Below, piece by piece: positions 1 to 5,711 of a stretch of DNA of 6,918 nt; within the stretch, counting starts at the first letter, position 1, and the number at the start of each line of letters is the position of its first letter. Below the pieces are notes generated by a model. The model saw only the letters and a program-made list of their open reading frames with translations. It searched no databases and was not told the origin of the DNA. Location of the stretch: contig JBBDRV010000117.1 in assembly GCA_040905285.1 (NCBI GenBank), forward strand, positions 1 to 6,918, given 5' to 3'. The stretch comes from JBBDRV01 sp040905285 (GTDB lineage: Bacteria; Bacteroidota; Rhodothermia; Balneolales; Balneolaceae). The translations under genes and the position numbers were made by a program.

Positions 1-665
1 CCGATACGAATGATCTCATTTATGCTTATCAGCATTCTTTCGGCACTGGAAGAAGGATGCCAGGCTTTGGTCCATACGTTAAAGCCCTCTATTTCCCGTA
101 CGCCGGCTATATCGCGGGCCTGGCCGTAAATAACAGCGCCGTTACCGGAATTCGCATATATAGCCTGCGCCAGATTATCTCCAATAAATGCTCCCGCTCT
201 TAATTTCCCATAGTGGTCAGCAACAATCACATCGCCGCCCGCGAGCATATCCATCGGCCATTGATTTGTTCCGCCTCCCAGTCCCTGTTCTCTTCCCATG
301 GCAGTCATCCGGTCTTCCAGCTCAGGGCGCCTCGGAAGGAATGCGGTTGTCAATGCCCTGCCGACCATGACCTTTCCCGGCTCCAGGATCTCCCAGCCGG
401 TTTCCAGCTGGCTGTTGTATCCTAAACCCCTCAGAAATGACCAGGCTTCTTCAACTCCCACATACTGCATACGCTCTAACATGGAATCGGATACAAGGGG
501 ACGTCCATACCGGTCTCGTTCGCCCTCCCACTCCAGAGTATAAAACTCTATTTTTTCCCGTGGTGTCAGCTGGGGTTGTGCAACAGCGATTTCAACAAGA
601 AAAAAACAGGCCGCAAATAACATCGGCATTAACCTGGTCACCCGGTTCAGGCTTCTCTTATTCAT
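1..665 (-). CDS. Secreted RraA/4-hydroxy-4-methyl-2-oxoglutarate aldolase-like protein (C-terminus outside window)
   Basis: The frame is open from the ATG at 665 to the window edge, giving 221 residues. Residues 1-29 look like a Sec signal peptide: basic MNKRSLNRVTR, hydrophobic LMPMLFAACFFLVEIAVA, with likely cleavage after AVA. The rest shows RraA-family features: GDVIVADHYGKLRAGAFIGD (144-163) continuing NLA, then GNGAVIYGQARDIAG (174-188), in which the G-x-x-GDNLA and R184-D185 pair match the metal and pyruvate-enolate site of HMG/CHA aldolases. These enzymes split or decarboxylate 4-carboxy-2-keto acids to pyruvate; RraA itself inhibits RNase E, which cannot apply to an exported protein. 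A 60-70-residue N-terminal extension (TPREKIEFYTLEWEGERDRY) precedes the domain. An in-frame ATG at 680, after an A-run, would add five residues. The gene lies 76 nt after the second UxuA-like gene, likely in the same transcript. Substrate unknown. Confidence 0.78.
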   Translation of the reverse strand, partial: MNKRSLNRVTRLMPMLFAACFFLVEIAVAQPQLTPREKIEFYTLEWEGERDRYGRPLVSDSMLERMQYVGVEEAWSFLRGLGYNSQLETGWEILEPGKVMVGRALTTAFLPRRPELEDRMTAMGREQGLGGGTNQWPMDMLAGGDVIVADHYGKLRAGAFIGDNLAQAIYANSGNGAVIYGQARDIAGVREIEGFNVWTKAWHPSSSAERMLISINEIIRI

Positions 666-690
666 AATTGTACCCGTCATTTTTTGACTG

Positions 691-716
691 ATCTGTTGTT
701 CGCATCTGCTGTTCGC
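691..716. repeat. Tandem 13-bp direct repeat before the RraA-like gene
   Basis: ATCTGTTGTTCGC (691-703) is immediately followed by ATCTGCTGTTCGC (704-716), one base different. It sits in the 76-nt spacer between the second UxuA-like gene and the RraA-like gene. It may be a slippage duplication or a two-box binding site; nothing in the window decides this. Confidence 0.7.
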
Positions 717-741
717 AACCTACAGCAAGAGCACCGGCTGC

Positions 742-1893
742 TTAGACAACCGCCTGTTCCGGGTAGGCATCAAAGCCGTACATTGACTGCAGGAGCGCTT
801 TGGTATAACCGTATGCAAACGCAAACCCCTGATCTCTACTTGCAGGATCGTCGTGCTGCGGAATATGATCAGGCATAACCATTCCGGCATAGCCGACATC
901 CCTTAGCTTTTTCAGGACCTGTACAAAATCCATGTCCCCGTTATCCGGATAGACTTCCTGAAAGTTGCCCCATCCGCCTTTGATGTTGCGCAAATGGACA
1001 TTGAAAATCTGATTCCGTTCGCCCAGCCATTCAATAATTGGCAAAATCTCTGTTTTCGGATCTCTCAGACCCTCCGCCACAGATCCGACACAGAGATTGA
1101 ACCCGTGAGACGGACTGTCATAAAGCTGTCCGAACCGTTTGATTCCCTCGAATATGTCGGGGCTGTTCCATCTTGTTATGCCGCGATAACCTGCCGGAGT
1201 CGGCGGATCCGCAATATGGTTACCGAGTTTGACATTGTATTCTTCAGCAACAGGAAGTACCCGGTCCAGCCAATAGGTGATACGTTCATACATCTCGTCA
1301 ATGTCAACGACACCGGCTTCCGTCATCTCCTCATCCATTCCCCTTTCCAATGCCTCATCGTAGTTCCAGGTACTGTACGACGAGTTGCCCCGCCCCGGGT
1401 CTGTTGTACGCCCTGTTCGCAAAACCGGTAATATGGTGGCGTTGTACATCAACAGGGGCACGTCAGCTTTACCGGCAACCTGGATCATTTGCTGCATTAT
1501 TTCGATTTCCCGATCCCGTTCAGGACTCTTGCCCAGCATAATATTGGGCCATAAGCGAAAATGGCTGCTGCCACCGGACAGGTGATAGGCATCAATCCGG
1601 ACACCGAACCTGTCAGCCTCTTCTACCTGCCTCAGAGCATCATCAAGATCCCAGCCCACGCCTTCGATCATTTCAGGGGAACCGGGATCCAGGTGATAGA
1701 CGCCATGACGTGTTAAAAACTCCAGGGCTTCACGGGTTATTTCATTCCGGCTTTGACAGCCGACAACCATTCGCCCTTCTGTTTTCGACCCGGCATCATC
1801 CGCGGTATCCGCATTTCCCCGATCACACGCTGAACCAACCAGGGACCCGACGGATCCCGCAGTAATGAGTTTGACAAAATTTCTTCGTTTCAT
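742..1893 (-). CDS. Tat-exported mannonate dehydratase-like (UxuA-like) TIM-barrel protein, copy 2
   Basis: 383 residues from the ATG at 1893, chosen because of the GGAGG 5 nt upstream and alignment with copy 1. Tat signal MKRRNFVKLITAGSVGS leads into SLVGSACDRG; Cys23 might be a lipobox cysteine, which would anchor this copy as a lipoprotein, though the -3 residue is Gly rather than Leu. Copy 1 has no such Cys in its signal. The predicted metal site is conserved: H226 (GNHIADPP), C268 (NLCVGS), H300 (NVHLRN), D342-H343 (PDHIP). Across copy-1 residues 221-350 I count 12 differences in 130 aligned positions, whereas the N-terminal third is much less alike, including the loop after DAYHL. This suggests a shared catalytic core with altered substrate entry or partners. 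The C-terminus ends FDAYPEQAVV, unlike copy 1. The function is inferred as dehydration (or isomerisation) of a sugar acid outside the inner membrane. Confidence 0.8.
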   Translation of the reverse strand: MKRRNFVKLITAGSVGSLVGSACDRGNADTADDAGSKTEGRMVVGCQSRNEITREALEFLTRHGVYHLDPGSPEMIEGVGWDLDDALRQVEEADRFGVRIDAYHLSGGSSHFRLWPNIMLGKSPERDREIEIMQQMIQVAGKADVPLLMYNATILPVLRTGRTTDPGRGNSSYSTWNYDEALERGMDEEMTEAGVVDIDEMYERITYWLDRVLPVAEEYNVKLGNHIADPPTPAGYRGITRWNSPDIFEGIKRFGQLYDSPSHGFNLCVGSVAEGLRDPKTEILPIIEWLGERNQIFNVHLRNIKGGWGNFQEVYPDNGDMDFVQVLKKLRDVGYAGMVMPDHIPQHDDPASRDQGFAFAYGYTKALLQSMYGFDAYPEQAVV

Positions 1894-1898
1894 TTCAG

Positions 1899-1903
1899 CC
1901 TCC
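1899..1903 (-). promoter_or_regulatory. Ribosome binding site fixing the start of the second UxuA-like gene
   Basis: A GGAGG on the minus strand sits 5 nt before the ATG at 1893. That ATG is also the one directly preceding the Tat motif KRRNF and aligns with the paralog's start. The longer open frame reaching an ATG at 1974 would add 27 residues ahead of the signal peptide and would run through the GC hairpin; it is therefore disfavoured. Confidence 0.75.
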
Positions 1904-1948
1904 ATGTTTTCGGTTAAGCTTCTGACAAAATCCGGTTTTGAAGAAAGA

Positions 1949-1963
1949 GCGGCCATCGGCCGC
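1949..1963 (-). terminator. Short GC hairpin between the two UxuA-like genes (attenuator or weak terminator candidate)
   Basis: Perfect 6-bp stem GCGGCC-GAT-GGCCGC on the minus strand, followed by pyrimidine-rich TCTTTCTTC. It lies in the 124-nt spacer between the first paralog's stop and the second paralog's preferred start. It could reduce expression of the downstream copy or stabilise mRNA. The tail is not a clean T run, so confidence is low. Confidence 0.35.
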
Positions 1964-2017
1964 CGATCCCTCAAACCGGTTCTCCCCTACTCATCATCAG
2001 GTTTCCTGAAGACCGGC

Positions 2018-3157
2018 TTATGCCATATTACCGGCTTCATTTTCCATCATCTGCAGGAGCGCCCTTATATACCCATATGCAAAAGCAAAACCCTGCCGGG
2101 TACTTTCGGGATCGTCATGCTGTGGAATATGATCAGGCATAACCATCCCGTCATATCCAACATCACGCAAGGCCCTCATAACCTGAACAAAATTCATATC
2201 CCCGTTATCCGGATAAACCTCCTGAAAGTTGCCCCATCCGCCTTTTATGTTCCGCAGATGGACATTGAATATCTGTTTCCGCTCACCAAGCCATTCGATA
2301 ACCGGGAAAATTTCAGTCTTTGGATCTTCAAGGCCCTCCGCCACAGAACCGACACAGAGATTGAATCCGTGAGACGGGCTGTCATAAAGCTGTCCGAACC
2401 GTTTGATTCCCTCGAATATCTCGGGACTGTTCCACCGGGTGATACCTCCGTAACCGGCTGGTGCCGGCGGATCCGCTATATGATTTCCCAGCTTCACATT
2501 GTATTCTTCAGCAACCGGCAGTATTCTGTCAAGCAAATAAGTGATGCGTTCATACAATTCATCACTGTCCACTCTTCCTGCTACTGTCATCTCCTTGTCC
2601 ATTCCCCTCTCCACGGCTTCATCATAATTCCAGGTACTGTAAGAGGAATTGCCCCTTTCCGGATCTACTGTTCGACCGGTCCGGAGAATCCGGAGAATGA
2701 TCGTATTGTACAGCAACAGATTGACTCCGCTTTTTGAAGCAACTTCGATCATTTGCTGAATCATTTCAATTTCCCTGTCCCGTTCGGGACTTTTACCCAG
2801 CATTATGTTCGGGACACTCACCCGATCAATGCCAGCTGAGGACAGCGGGAGGTGATAGGCATCAATACTGATCCCGTATTTATCTGCAGCTTCCGCTATT
2901 TGCAGGGAATGTTCAAGATCCCAACCCACCCCGTCAATAATTCTCGGCTGTCCGGGGTCAATATGATAAACACCATGACGAGCCTTGAAAGCCAGATTAT
3001 CTTCAGTCGGACCACCAGACTGGCAGCCAAGTTTCATAAGGACCTGATTTTGGGATGCAGCGGTTTTTCCGGATGCCGTACTCCCCAGACCGAAAGCTGC
3101 AGCTCCGACAGATCCCGCAGTGATATTTTTAATAAAATTCCTTCTTTTCATCATCAT
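2018..3157 (-). CDS. Tat-exported mannonate dehydratase-like (UxuA-like) TIM-barrel protein, copy 1
   Basis: 379 residues. The N-terminus has a twin-arginine signal: KRRNFIK (4-10) followed by a small hydrophobic stretch up to about residue 30, suggesting folded export to the periplasm. The remainder, about 345 residues, fits a short-form UxuA. UxuA removes water from D-mannonate to give 2-keto-3-deoxygluconate using Mn2+ or Fe2+. Putative metal site: H226 in KLGNHIADPP, C268 in FNLCVGSVAEG, H300 in FNVHLRN and D342-H343 in MPDHIPQ, in the same order as UxuA's HPDDPP, CTG/CVGS, HxRN and PDH motifs. Further blocks include GVYHIDPG (62-69) and NIMLGKSPERDREIE (117-131). A general sugar isomerase/epimerase-like TIM barrel is the fallback description. 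Its paralog follows immediately, and the GC-rich spacer with a weak terminator candidate precedes it. Substrate is inferred from family and neighbours only; the Tat signal is unusual, since UxuA is normally cytosolic. Confidence 0.8.
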   Translation of the reverse strand: MMMKRRNFIKNITAGSVGAAAFGLGSTASGKTAASQNQVLMKLGCQSGGPTEDNLAFKARHGVYHIDPGQPRIIDGVGWDLEHSLQIAEAADKYGISIDAYHLPLSSAGIDRVSVPNIMLGKSPERDREIEMIQQMIEVASKSGVNLLLYNTIILRILRTGRTVDPERGNSSYSTWNYDEAVERGMDKEMTVAGRVDSDELYERITYLLDRILPVAEEYNVKLGNHIADPPAPAGYGGITRWNSPEIFEGIKRFGQLYDSPSHGFNLCVGSVAEGLEDPKTEIFPVIEWLGERKQIFNVHLRNIKGGWGNFQEVYPDNGDMNFVQVMRALRDVGYDGMVMPDHIPQHDDPESTRQGFAFAYGYIRALLQMMENEAGNMA

Positions 3158-3160
3158 ATT

Positions 3161-3165
3161 TCTCC
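3161..3165 (-). promoter_or_regulatory. Ribosome binding site of the first UxuA-like gene
   Basis: GGAGA on the minus strand lies 3, 6 and 9 nt before three consecutive in-frame ATG codons at 3157, 3154 and 3151. Spacing suits the second or third ATG better than the first, so the mature start may be one or two Met shorter. A recognisable Shine-Dalgarno is uncommon among the other genes here. Confidence 0.5.
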
Positions 3166-3200
3166 GATTTAGTTAGAGGTTTTAAGAATTTTCCCACTTT

Positions 3201-3232
3201 CAGATTAAAAAATGACTCGTACAGCGTTCAAA
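3201..3232 (-). promoter_or_regulatory. Weak promoter candidate for the UxuA-like pair
   Basis: Minus strand TTTG (3232-3229), 20-nt spacer, then TTAATCTG (3208-3201), a partial match to the Bacteroidota TTTG / TAnnTTTG promoter. It lies just beyond the terminator candidate and about 43 nt before the first ATG. Two of the six fixed bases in the -7 box differ from consensus, so this is only a pointer. Confidence 0.25.
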
Positions 3233-3250
3233 AAAGCCGGTCAGACCCGC
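3230..3250 (-). terminator. Weak terminator candidate after the reductase gene
   Basis: On the minus strand GCGGGT-CTG-ACCGGC (3250-3236) forms a six-position stem with one G-G mismatch and a three-base loop, followed at once by six T (3235-3230). It lies 77 nt after the reductase stop and before the first UxuA-like gene, so it may separate the two gene groups. The mismatch makes the stem weak; read-through is likely. Confidence 0.4.
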
Positions 3251-3273
3251 CCCTCTTTCAGACCCGCCCTCTT
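3241..3273. repeat. Tandem direct repeat, 17 and 16 bp
   Basis: TCAGACCCGCCCCTCTT (3241-3257) is followed directly by the same unit lacking one C (3258-3273). Part of the first copy forms one arm of the weak terminator candidate. It looks like a local replication-slippage duplication in the spacer between the reductase and the first UxuA-like gene. Confidence 0.7.
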
Positions 3274-3326
3274 TCATGCCAGGCCCGACTGTCAATGGGC
3301 AGAAACACCTGCTTCATCATAATCTC

Positions 3327-4208
3327 TTACTCAATTCCCGAAAGTTTCTCCAGTAACAAAGCAATGGCACTGTGATCCAGTTCTCCGTTTCCCTGTGCCA
3401 GTACGGCATCCATATTCGAGGCCACCTGGGCCGAGGCTGAAAGGGGAACAGAAAATTCCTTTCCTGCCTGTAATGCGATGTTCATATCTTTTCTGTGCAA
3501 TTTAATTTTAAACCCGGGTTCAAAATTCCTGTCGATGATTCGCTGTCCGTGCTGGTCCAGTATTGTGCTTTGTGCAAATCCGCCCAGCAGCGCCTCTCTC
3601 ACTTTTACCAGGTCAACGCCTGCTTTTTTGGCCAGTGTCAGCGCCTCACCGACGGCCTGTATGGTTACTCCCACAATAATCTGATTACACGCCTTTGTCA
3701 TTTGACCGGCTCCGGCATCGCCTATCAGAACCGCACTCTTTCCCATAATGTCAAACAGGGGAGTGGCCGTGCGGAAGGCTTTTTCACTTCCGCCTGCCAT
3801 AATTGAAACCGTACCCTGCTCCGCTCCTGTCTGGCCACCGGAAACAGGAGCATCCAGCGCTTCAACCCCTTTTTCCTGCATGGCTGCATAGACCTTTCTT
3901 GCTGTTGACGGTGAGATGGTTGACATATCTATAAAAACAGATCCGCCCCGTATACCTTCCAGTACCCCCGCATCTCCGAAAACCACTTCTTCCACTTCAG
4001 GGGAATCCGGCAGCATGGTGATGACAATGTCGCATTCCTGTGCAATGGCCTTGCTGCTTGAAAATGAACGGGCTCCTGCCTGGACAAGCTCCCCCGAGGC
4101 ACTGTTCTTATCCAGTACGGATACAGAATACCCCGCATTGAGTAAATTCAGGGCCATGGGCTTGCCCATAATTCCGAGTCCGATGTAACCGACTTTTTCT
4201 TTAGCCAT
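3327..4208 (-). CDS. garR: Tartronate semialdehyde reductase (2-hydroxy-3-oxopropionate reductase, GarR/GlxR type)
   Basis: 293 residues, the normal length of the 3-hydroxyisobutyrate dehydrogenase family. The expected reaction is NAD(P)H-dependent reduction of tartronate semialdehyde to D-glycerate in the cytosol. Rossmann motif GLGIMGKPMA (10-19) binds the nucleotide; then ITMLPDSPEVEEV (63-75), substrate-binding DAPVSGG (119-125), GAGQMTKACNQ with catalytic Lys172, DRNFEPGFKIKLHRKD (226-241), and LDHSAIALLLEKL near the end. The GLGIMGKPM, ITMLP, DAPVSGG, RNFxPGFxIxLHxKD and DHSA blocks match E. coli GarR closely, more so than generic 3-hydroxyisobutyrate dehydrogenase. It follows the permease by 40 nt and completes an aldolase-permease-reductase run, which supports the assignment. 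GlxR of the glyoxylate route is the nearest alternative with the same chemistry. Confidence 0.88.
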   Translation of the reverse strand: MAKEKVGYIGLGIMGKPMALNLLNAGYSVSVLDKNSASGELVQAGARSFSSSKAIAQECDIVITMLPDSPEVEEVVFGDAGVLEGIRGGSVFIDMSTISPSTARKVYAAMQEKGVEALDAPVSGGQTGAEQGTVSIMAGGSEKAFRTATPLFDIMGKSAVLIGDAGAGQMTKACNQIIVGVTIQAVGEALTLAKKAGVDLVKVREALLGGFAQSTILDQHGQRIIDRNFEPGFKIKLHRKDMNIALQAGKEFSVPLSASAQVASNMDAVLAQGNGELDHSAIALLLEKLSGIE

Positions 4209-4248
4209 ATCTTGTTAGTAGATTTTTAGGTGAAAATTAAACGCATTT

Positions 4249-5175
4249 TTATATCAAAGGGAAAAGACTGGCGGCTAAATAAATAACCACAAAACCGGTA
4301 ATTCCCATAACCGTTTGCATGACGGAAAAGGTTTTCAGTGTTTCTTCTGTTGTGAAATTGCTCAGCTTGCATATAATCCAGAATCCGCTGTCATTCATCC
4401 AGGGGACCAGTTTTGAACCACACGCAATGGCCAGGCCCAGATATAAAACATGGAACTCCAGATTGGCATCGGCAGCCATACCGGACAAAATACCGGATGC
4501 CGTTATCATGGAGACTGTCGCCGAACCCTGCGCTGTCCGGACGATCGCCGTTATAAGAAAGGCCAACGGTATGAGAGCCATTTGGTAGCCATCCGTTAAT
4601 TCCGAAATACGTATGCTGACACCGGTTTGCTGAAGCATGGCTCCGAAAGCACCGCCTGCTGCGGTAATGAGGATAATAACACCTCCGCTCATCAGCGCCT
4701 GCTGCATGGAGGCGGTCAAGTGCTCGCCGGTTCCTATTCTTTGCTGTACCAGTAAATAGAGAGATAACAGACCCCCGATCACCAAAGCGGTGTTTTTCTC
4801 ACCGGCAAAGGCAACAAAACCTAAAAGTCCGTTTAAAAAACCATTGGGCGTATCCGCTGTCAGGAAGGCACTGAAAATGCCGGCGGCACTGATCAATACC
4901 AGGGGTACCACAATGGGTAATACCGACAGCCATAATGCCGGCAGTTGTTTTGTTTCCCGTTCTGTCAGTGATTCCATTTCATCCAGCGGAGCATCCGGCG
5001 ATGTTCGCAGGGGTATGGTCCATTGGCGATTGGCCCATACCGCATACAAGTATCCGGAGGTAACCGTAAAAATACCGACAAGGAACCCTCCGATCATCAT
5101 CATATGAATCGGAATCTGCATCTCACTGATCAGGAACAGGGGTCCCGGCGTGGGCGGGATCAGCGAATGGGCCAT
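4249..5175 (-). CDS. GntP permease, C-terminal fragment
   Basis: 308 residues from the ATG at 5175, which is an internal Met of the family motif MAHSLIPPTPGPLF, so it is unlikely to be a natural start. It overlaps the N-terminal fragment by 16 nt. Several hydrophobic segments follow; residues about 40-90 form a longer polar loop containing ETKQLPALW. Family markers near the end are TASGILSGMAADANLEF, GSKLVPWMNDSGFWI and TLKTFSVMQTVMGITG. Restart of translation after the upstream TGA is conceivable, since stop and ATG are close, but half a permease is not expected to work alone. Confidence 0.6.
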   Translation of the reverse strand: MAHSLIPPTPGPLFLISEMQIPIHMMMIGGFLVGIFTVTSGYLYAVWANRQWTIPLRTSPDAPLDEMESLTERETKQLPALWLSVLPIVVPLVLISAAGIFSAFLTADTPNGFLNGLLGFVAFAGEKNTALVIGGLLSLYLLVQQRIGTGEHLTASMQQALMSGGVIILITAAGGAFGAMLQQTGVSIRISELTDGYQMALIPLAFLITAIVRTAQGSATVSMITASGILSGMAADANLEFHVLYLGLAIACGSKLVPWMNDSGFWIICKLSNFTTEETLKTFSVMQTVMGITGFVVIYLAASLFPLI

Positions 5176-5702
5176 GGAGGCGCCTGCTGCAATAGTAAGG
5201 ACAACAGCAGGTAATTTTTCTTAAGGCGGGCAGCCATGGCCTTGGCAAGAGGTATCATCAGGTAAAAGACCGTATCAAAAAATACCGGGATGGCCAGAAA
5301 GAAGCTGCTTCCCGCATAGGCTATGGGAGCCTTTTCCCTGCCTGTCAGATGCAAAATGGACCGCACAATTCTTTCAGCCCCGCCACTTTCCAGAAGACAT
5401 TTCCCTATAATGGCCGCCATCGCAATCAATATTCCTATTTGAGCCGTGGTATTGCCGAATGCCGCGGCTATTCTTTCCCCGACATTCCGGTCGGCAAACT
5501 GAAGGGCTTCATCCGGAGAGAAACCCATTCCGAGGGCGAACTGCTCGATGGATGAGCCGGGTGTCATCAGGGCAACGGCGAACGCGGCGAGGAGCAGGGC
5601 AACAAAAGCATGCAGACGCAACCAGATGATCCCCCCGACAACAATAATCATACCAATCAGCAGTATAAACAGGGGGTCGGTCCACAGTGAAAGTAAAATC
5701 AT
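5160..5702 (-). CDS. GntP permease, N-terminal fragment
   Basis: 180 residues as read; the last 13 or so (from about residue 168, SLLLQQAPPWPIR) are out-of-frame tail after the indel. Hydrophobic segments are visible at about 10-28, 32-47, 88-103 and 131-152. GntP markers: WLRLHAFVALLLAAF (27-41), IGKCLLESGGAERIV (99-113), and IPVFFDTVFYLMIPLAKAM (138-156). Translation starts at ATG 5702, nine bases after the aldolase stop, without an obvious Shine-Dalgarno. By itself the fragment would lack the second half of the transport domain. Confidence 0.6.
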   Translation of the reverse strand: MILLSLWTDPLFILLIGMIIVVGGIIWLRLHAFVALLLAAFAVALMTPGSSIEQFALGMGFSPDEALQFADRNVGERIAAAFGNTTAQIGILIAMAAIIGKCLLESGGAERIVRSILHLTGREKAPIAYAGSSFFLAIPVFFDTVFYLMIPLAKAMAARLKKNYLLLSLLLQQAPPWPIR

Positions 5703-5711
5703 ACAGTTTTG

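Larger units (their letters stand above)
4249..5702 (-). pseudogene. GntP-family sugar-acid (gluconate-type) permease, interrupted by a one-base frameshift
   Basis: Two adjacent frames together encode one GntP-family inner-membrane proton symporter for gluconate-like acids. The first frame covers residues 1 to about 167 and ends at 5160; the second resumes at about 5204 and ends at 4249. The family motif NYLLxVLxIxAGxxMAHSLxPPTPGP is continuous only if one base is added near 5199-5207: frame 1 reads KKNYLL and frame 2 reads VLTIAAGASMAHS. For example, TTGG reduced to TTG would explain it. Repaired length is 484 residues; family members are typically about 440-450. Both halves carry intact family motifs and no other damage, so the lesion is recent or a sequencing/assembly error. 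It lies 9 nt after the aldolase stop and 40 nt before the reductase start, clearly the middle gene of an operon. Confidence 0.8.

Noticed and set aside
1865..2737. Plus-strand 290-residue open frame antisense to the first UxuA-like gene
   Set aside because: It lies opposite strongly supported coding DNA, lacks recognisable domains, and a matching shadow frame (994-1431) occurs opposite the paralog simply because the sense genes are alike.
3251..3326. A small gene in the spacer between the reductase and UxuA-like copy 1
   Set aside because: The segment is short, repeat-bearing and has no convincing start with a ribosome binding site; it is better read as untranslated spacer.
3929..4138. Out-of-frame minus-strand ORF inside the reductase gene
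   Set aside because: It lies within the garR frame, has no recognisable motif, and its composition looks like a frame shadow.
5195..5215. Programmed -1 frameshifting in the permease gene
   Set aside because: There is no X-XXY-YYZ slippery heptamer at the frame change and I see no clear downstream stimulatory hairpin; GntP genes are normally continuous.
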